From Polyangiaceae bacterium (GTDB lineage Bacteria; Myxococcota_A; Polyangia; Polyangiales; Polyangiaceae): a stretch of 64,000 nucleotides of DNA. Below are positions 62,311 through 64,000 of the stretch, piece by piece. How positions within the stretch are numbered: the first letter of the stretch is position 1; each line of letters starts with the position of its first letter. A program made the translations under genes and the position numbers. Below the pieces are notes generated by a model. That model was not told the origin of the DNA. It saw nothing but the letters and a program-made list of their open reading frames with translations, and made no database searches. The stretch lies in the NCBI GenBank assembly GCA_016715885.1, contig JADJXL010000015.1, forward strand, positions 558,001 through 622,000, read 5' to 3'.

Positions 62311-62759
62311 GCGAGCTTTACGTGGTTTTTCGAATCGAAGATGGCGAATACGTGCTTCCTGCGGCGGACGTGCTGCAGATGGAGTCGTTTTTGGGCGCGA
62401 CGAAGGTGCCGGGGTCACCGGCTTACGTGGCGGGAATCATTCAGATTCGCGGTCGCGTCGTTCCGGTCGTGGATATGCGCATTCGTTTTGGATTGCCGCG
62501 TGCAGAGCCGACGATGGATTCGCGGGTGGTGGTGGTCGAGAGTGGCGAACGGACGGTGGGGTTGCTGGTCGACAGCGCGCGTGAGGTGATCGACATTCCA
62601 CCCGAGGCATTGCGCGCGCCGCCCGACTTTTTCCAGGATCAGGGCGCCGGGTTCATCAAAAGCGTTGCGCACGTGGAGCGGGGTGGCGGGGAAAAACGCT
62701 TCGTCATGCTCGTGAGCTTCAAGAAAATCATTGGTGAGGGCAATGCTCATGTCAGTTGA
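62307..62759 (+). CDS. cheW: chemotaxis coupling protein CheW
   Basis: The 150-residue protein is a CheW domain: YVVFRIEDGEYVLPAADVLQ, VPGSPAYVAGIIQIRGRVVPVVDM with the receptor/CheA contact region, and VVVVESGERTVGLLVDSAREV. It connects CheA to the receptor. It begins at ATG 62307 overlapping the cheA stop as ATGA. Its 3' end overlaps the next gene's start. The residues IRGRVVPVVDMRIRFGL form the usual CheW core. Confidence 0.95.
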   Translation: MSELYVVFRIEDGEYVLPAADVLQMESFLGATKVPGSPAYVAGIIQIRGRVVPVVDMRIRFGLPRAEPTMDSRVVVVESGERTVGLLVDSAREVIDIPPEALRAPPDFFQDQGAGFIKSVAHVERGGGEKRFVMLVSFKKIIGEGNAHVS

Positions 62760-64000
62760 TGGCGAGGTTGAAGTCGATAAGGCTCTCGCGCGGGCGACGG
62801 CCGCCGAGCGGGCGTTGCGACACGCTGCGACGCAGGCGCGAGCGATCGAGCAGGCTGCATCGCGTCTTGCAATGAGCAGGGACGAGCAAGCTGCAGCAAG
62901 CGAGCAAGCTCGGGGATTGGTCGACAACGTGACGAGCGGTATGGAGCAAACGCTGGGGACGGCGCACGTGCTGGAACGTGCGCTCCAGCGGATCCAGGAT
63001 GGGACGTCGGAGGTGCTGCAGGGGCTCGAGTCGGCAGCGGGTGCACTTCAGCAGCTTGCGCCGTCGCTCGCGAACGCGCGTGGCGATAGCGAAACGCTGG
63101 CGAATTCGGTGGATGCGACGGCGGCGGGGCTGGAACAGCTTGCACGTTCGGTCAAGGTGGTGGCGGCTTCGGCCGAGGATTTGGCGGCGACGAGCGAAGA
63201 ATTGCTTGCGACGGCGAGCGCGACCATTGCGGATATCGGGCAGCTCGCCGAGCGGGGACAATCGACGGCTTCGACGACGGAGGAGGTTGCGTCGACGATC
63301 GAGCAGATGGCGCGAGGCATTGGGAGGTTGTCGACCGATGCGAAGGGGGTTGGCGAGCGGATCGATTCGATGGCTGCAAGCGTGACGACGTGCAGCACGG
63401 CGCTCGATCGGGTGGCGCGTGACACGGCGGATACGGCGAGCGCGGTGGAGGAGACGGCAGCGACGGCGGAGCAAATGGCGCGGAACGTGGCGGGTGTTGC
63501 GCAGGATGCGAAGTCGCTGGAGTCGGCGGCGGGGCAGGTGGCGAGCACGGTGACGGAGATCGCGGCGTCGGTGGAGCAAGTCGCGGCGACGTCGGAGAAG
63601 AACGCTGCGGCCATCGAAGCAAACGCGGCGGCGGCGGAGGAGCTTGCGCGATCGGCGCAAGCGGTGGCGCAAAGCGCTTCGCAAATCAACGGGCTTGCGG
63701 GGACGAGCGCGACGGCTGCGGGGCAGGTCGAAGCGTCCACGCGACGGATCGTGACGATTTTGGATGCCGCGCGGAGGAGCGCCGAGCGGAGCACGACGGT
63801 CGCGCGTGAAGGAGCGGTGACCGTGGGCAAGTCGATTGCGGGGCTCGGGAGCATTCGGCAGGCAATGGCGGATTCGGCGGGGGTGATGAAGGAAATGGGG
63901 CGCCGTGCGGAGGAGATTGGGGACATCGTTCAAACGATCAACATGATCGCGGATCGGACGAACCTTTTGTCATTGAATGCGAGCATCGAGGCTGCGCGTG
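62749..64000 (+). CDS. soluble methyl-accepting chemotaxis protein, 5' part
   Basis: A frame open from ATG 62749 (GAGGG upstream; ATG 62743 is possible) continues to the window end, giving 417 codons without a stop. The start overlaps cheW by 11 bases. The protein is almost entirely helical and Ala/Glu-rich, with heptad-like repeats such as EEVASTIEQMARGI and EETAATAEQMARNV, the methylation-type coiled coil. At the window end it reaches the hairpin tip IADRTNLLSLNASIEAAR, which is the region that contacts CheW and CheA. No signal peptide or membrane segment is present, so the receptor is cytoplasmic. The rest lies outside the window. Confidence 0.93.
   Translation, partial: MSVDGEVEVDKALARATAAERALRHAATQARAIEQAASRLAMSRDEQAAASEQARGLVDNVTSGMEQTLGTAHVLERALQRIQDGTSEVLQGLESAAGALQQLAPSLANARGDSETLANSVDATAAGLEQLARSVKVVAASAEDLAATSEELLATASATIADIGQLAERGQSTASTTEEVASTIEQMARGIGRLSTDAKGVGERIDSMAASVTTCSTALDRVARDTADTASAVEETAATAEQMARNVAGVAQDAKSLESAAGQVASTVTEIAASVEQVAATSEKNAAAIEANAAAAEELARSAQAVAQSASQINGLAGTSATAAGQVEASTRRIVTILDAARRSAERSTTVAREGAVTVGKSIAGLGSIRQAMADSAGVMKEMGRRAEEIGDIVQTINMIADRTNLLSLNASIEAAR

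Noticed and set aside
1..64000. CRISPR arrays, tRNA and rRNA genes
   Set aside because: No regularly spaced direct repeats, cloverleaf-like segments or conserved rRNA cores were noticed; dedicated scans were not possible.

Overview
The window is GC-rich, densely coded DNA that looks like a myxobacterium, most probably of the Polyangiales. This rests on gene content: a short secreted protein with a MYXO-CTERM-like tail, a multi-VgrG island rich in DUF2169 proteins, a DUF5682/MoxR/VWA operon, and a hybrid NRPS-PKS. No rRNA, tRNA, CRISPR array or complete transposon was seen.

Layout. (1) 1-4162: end of a c-type cytochrome, a small MYXO-CTERM-like protein, and a large beta-propeller lipoprotein. 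(2) 4259-14304: a short-chain dehydrogenase translationally coupled to a 3088-residue assembly-line enzyme (FAAL-ACP-KS-KR-ACP-C-A-PCP-C-Rossmann). It has no AT or thioesterase, and its C-terminal domain resembles the acyl-ACP reductase (AAR) Rossmann half. A DUF418 membrane protein follows. (3) 15696-33258: an eleven-gene minus-strand type VI secretion accessory island. It holds DUF6484-like, three DUF2169 proteins, three VgrGs, an unknown protein, a DUF4150 PAAR-like protein, a catalytically dead ketosynthase-like protein and a TIGR02270-like HEAT protein. No core sheath or membrane genes are present. (4) 33259-36646: an unusually G-rich spacer, then broken accessory genes (DUF4365-GNAT-ASCH/EVE-like and an ASCH gene). 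(5) 36647-38469: an ECF42-like sigma factor with its DGPF/YCII partner and a candidate autoregulated promoter. (6) 38678-43378: an Rpn-like nuclease, then purL and purQ. (7) 43485-51708: a five-gene operon of SWIM, HEAT, MoxR ATPase, DUF5682 and VWA proteins. (8) 51772-58068: a dCMP-deaminase-like enzyme, then a flippase and an ATP-grasp enzyme that carry the scars of a reciprocal tandem duplication, plus an Rpn/DUF4351-like protein. (9) 58164-64000: sigma-54 activator debris, a hybrid sensor kinase, and a divergent chemosensory operon of response regulator, cheA, cheW and a soluble MCP that runs off the end.

How the genes work together. The SDR and megasynthase should make a lipopeptide-like product, probably released reductively or by the last C domain. 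The VgrG island should load effectors on a T6SS encoded elsewhere. The MoxR module couples an AAA+ ATPase to a metal-binding VWA protein and a DUF5682 protein that may be an enzyme. The chemosensory operon passes signal from a cytoplasmic receptor through CheW and CheA to a single-domain regulator. All functions are read from motifs and neighbourhoods only; no searches were run.
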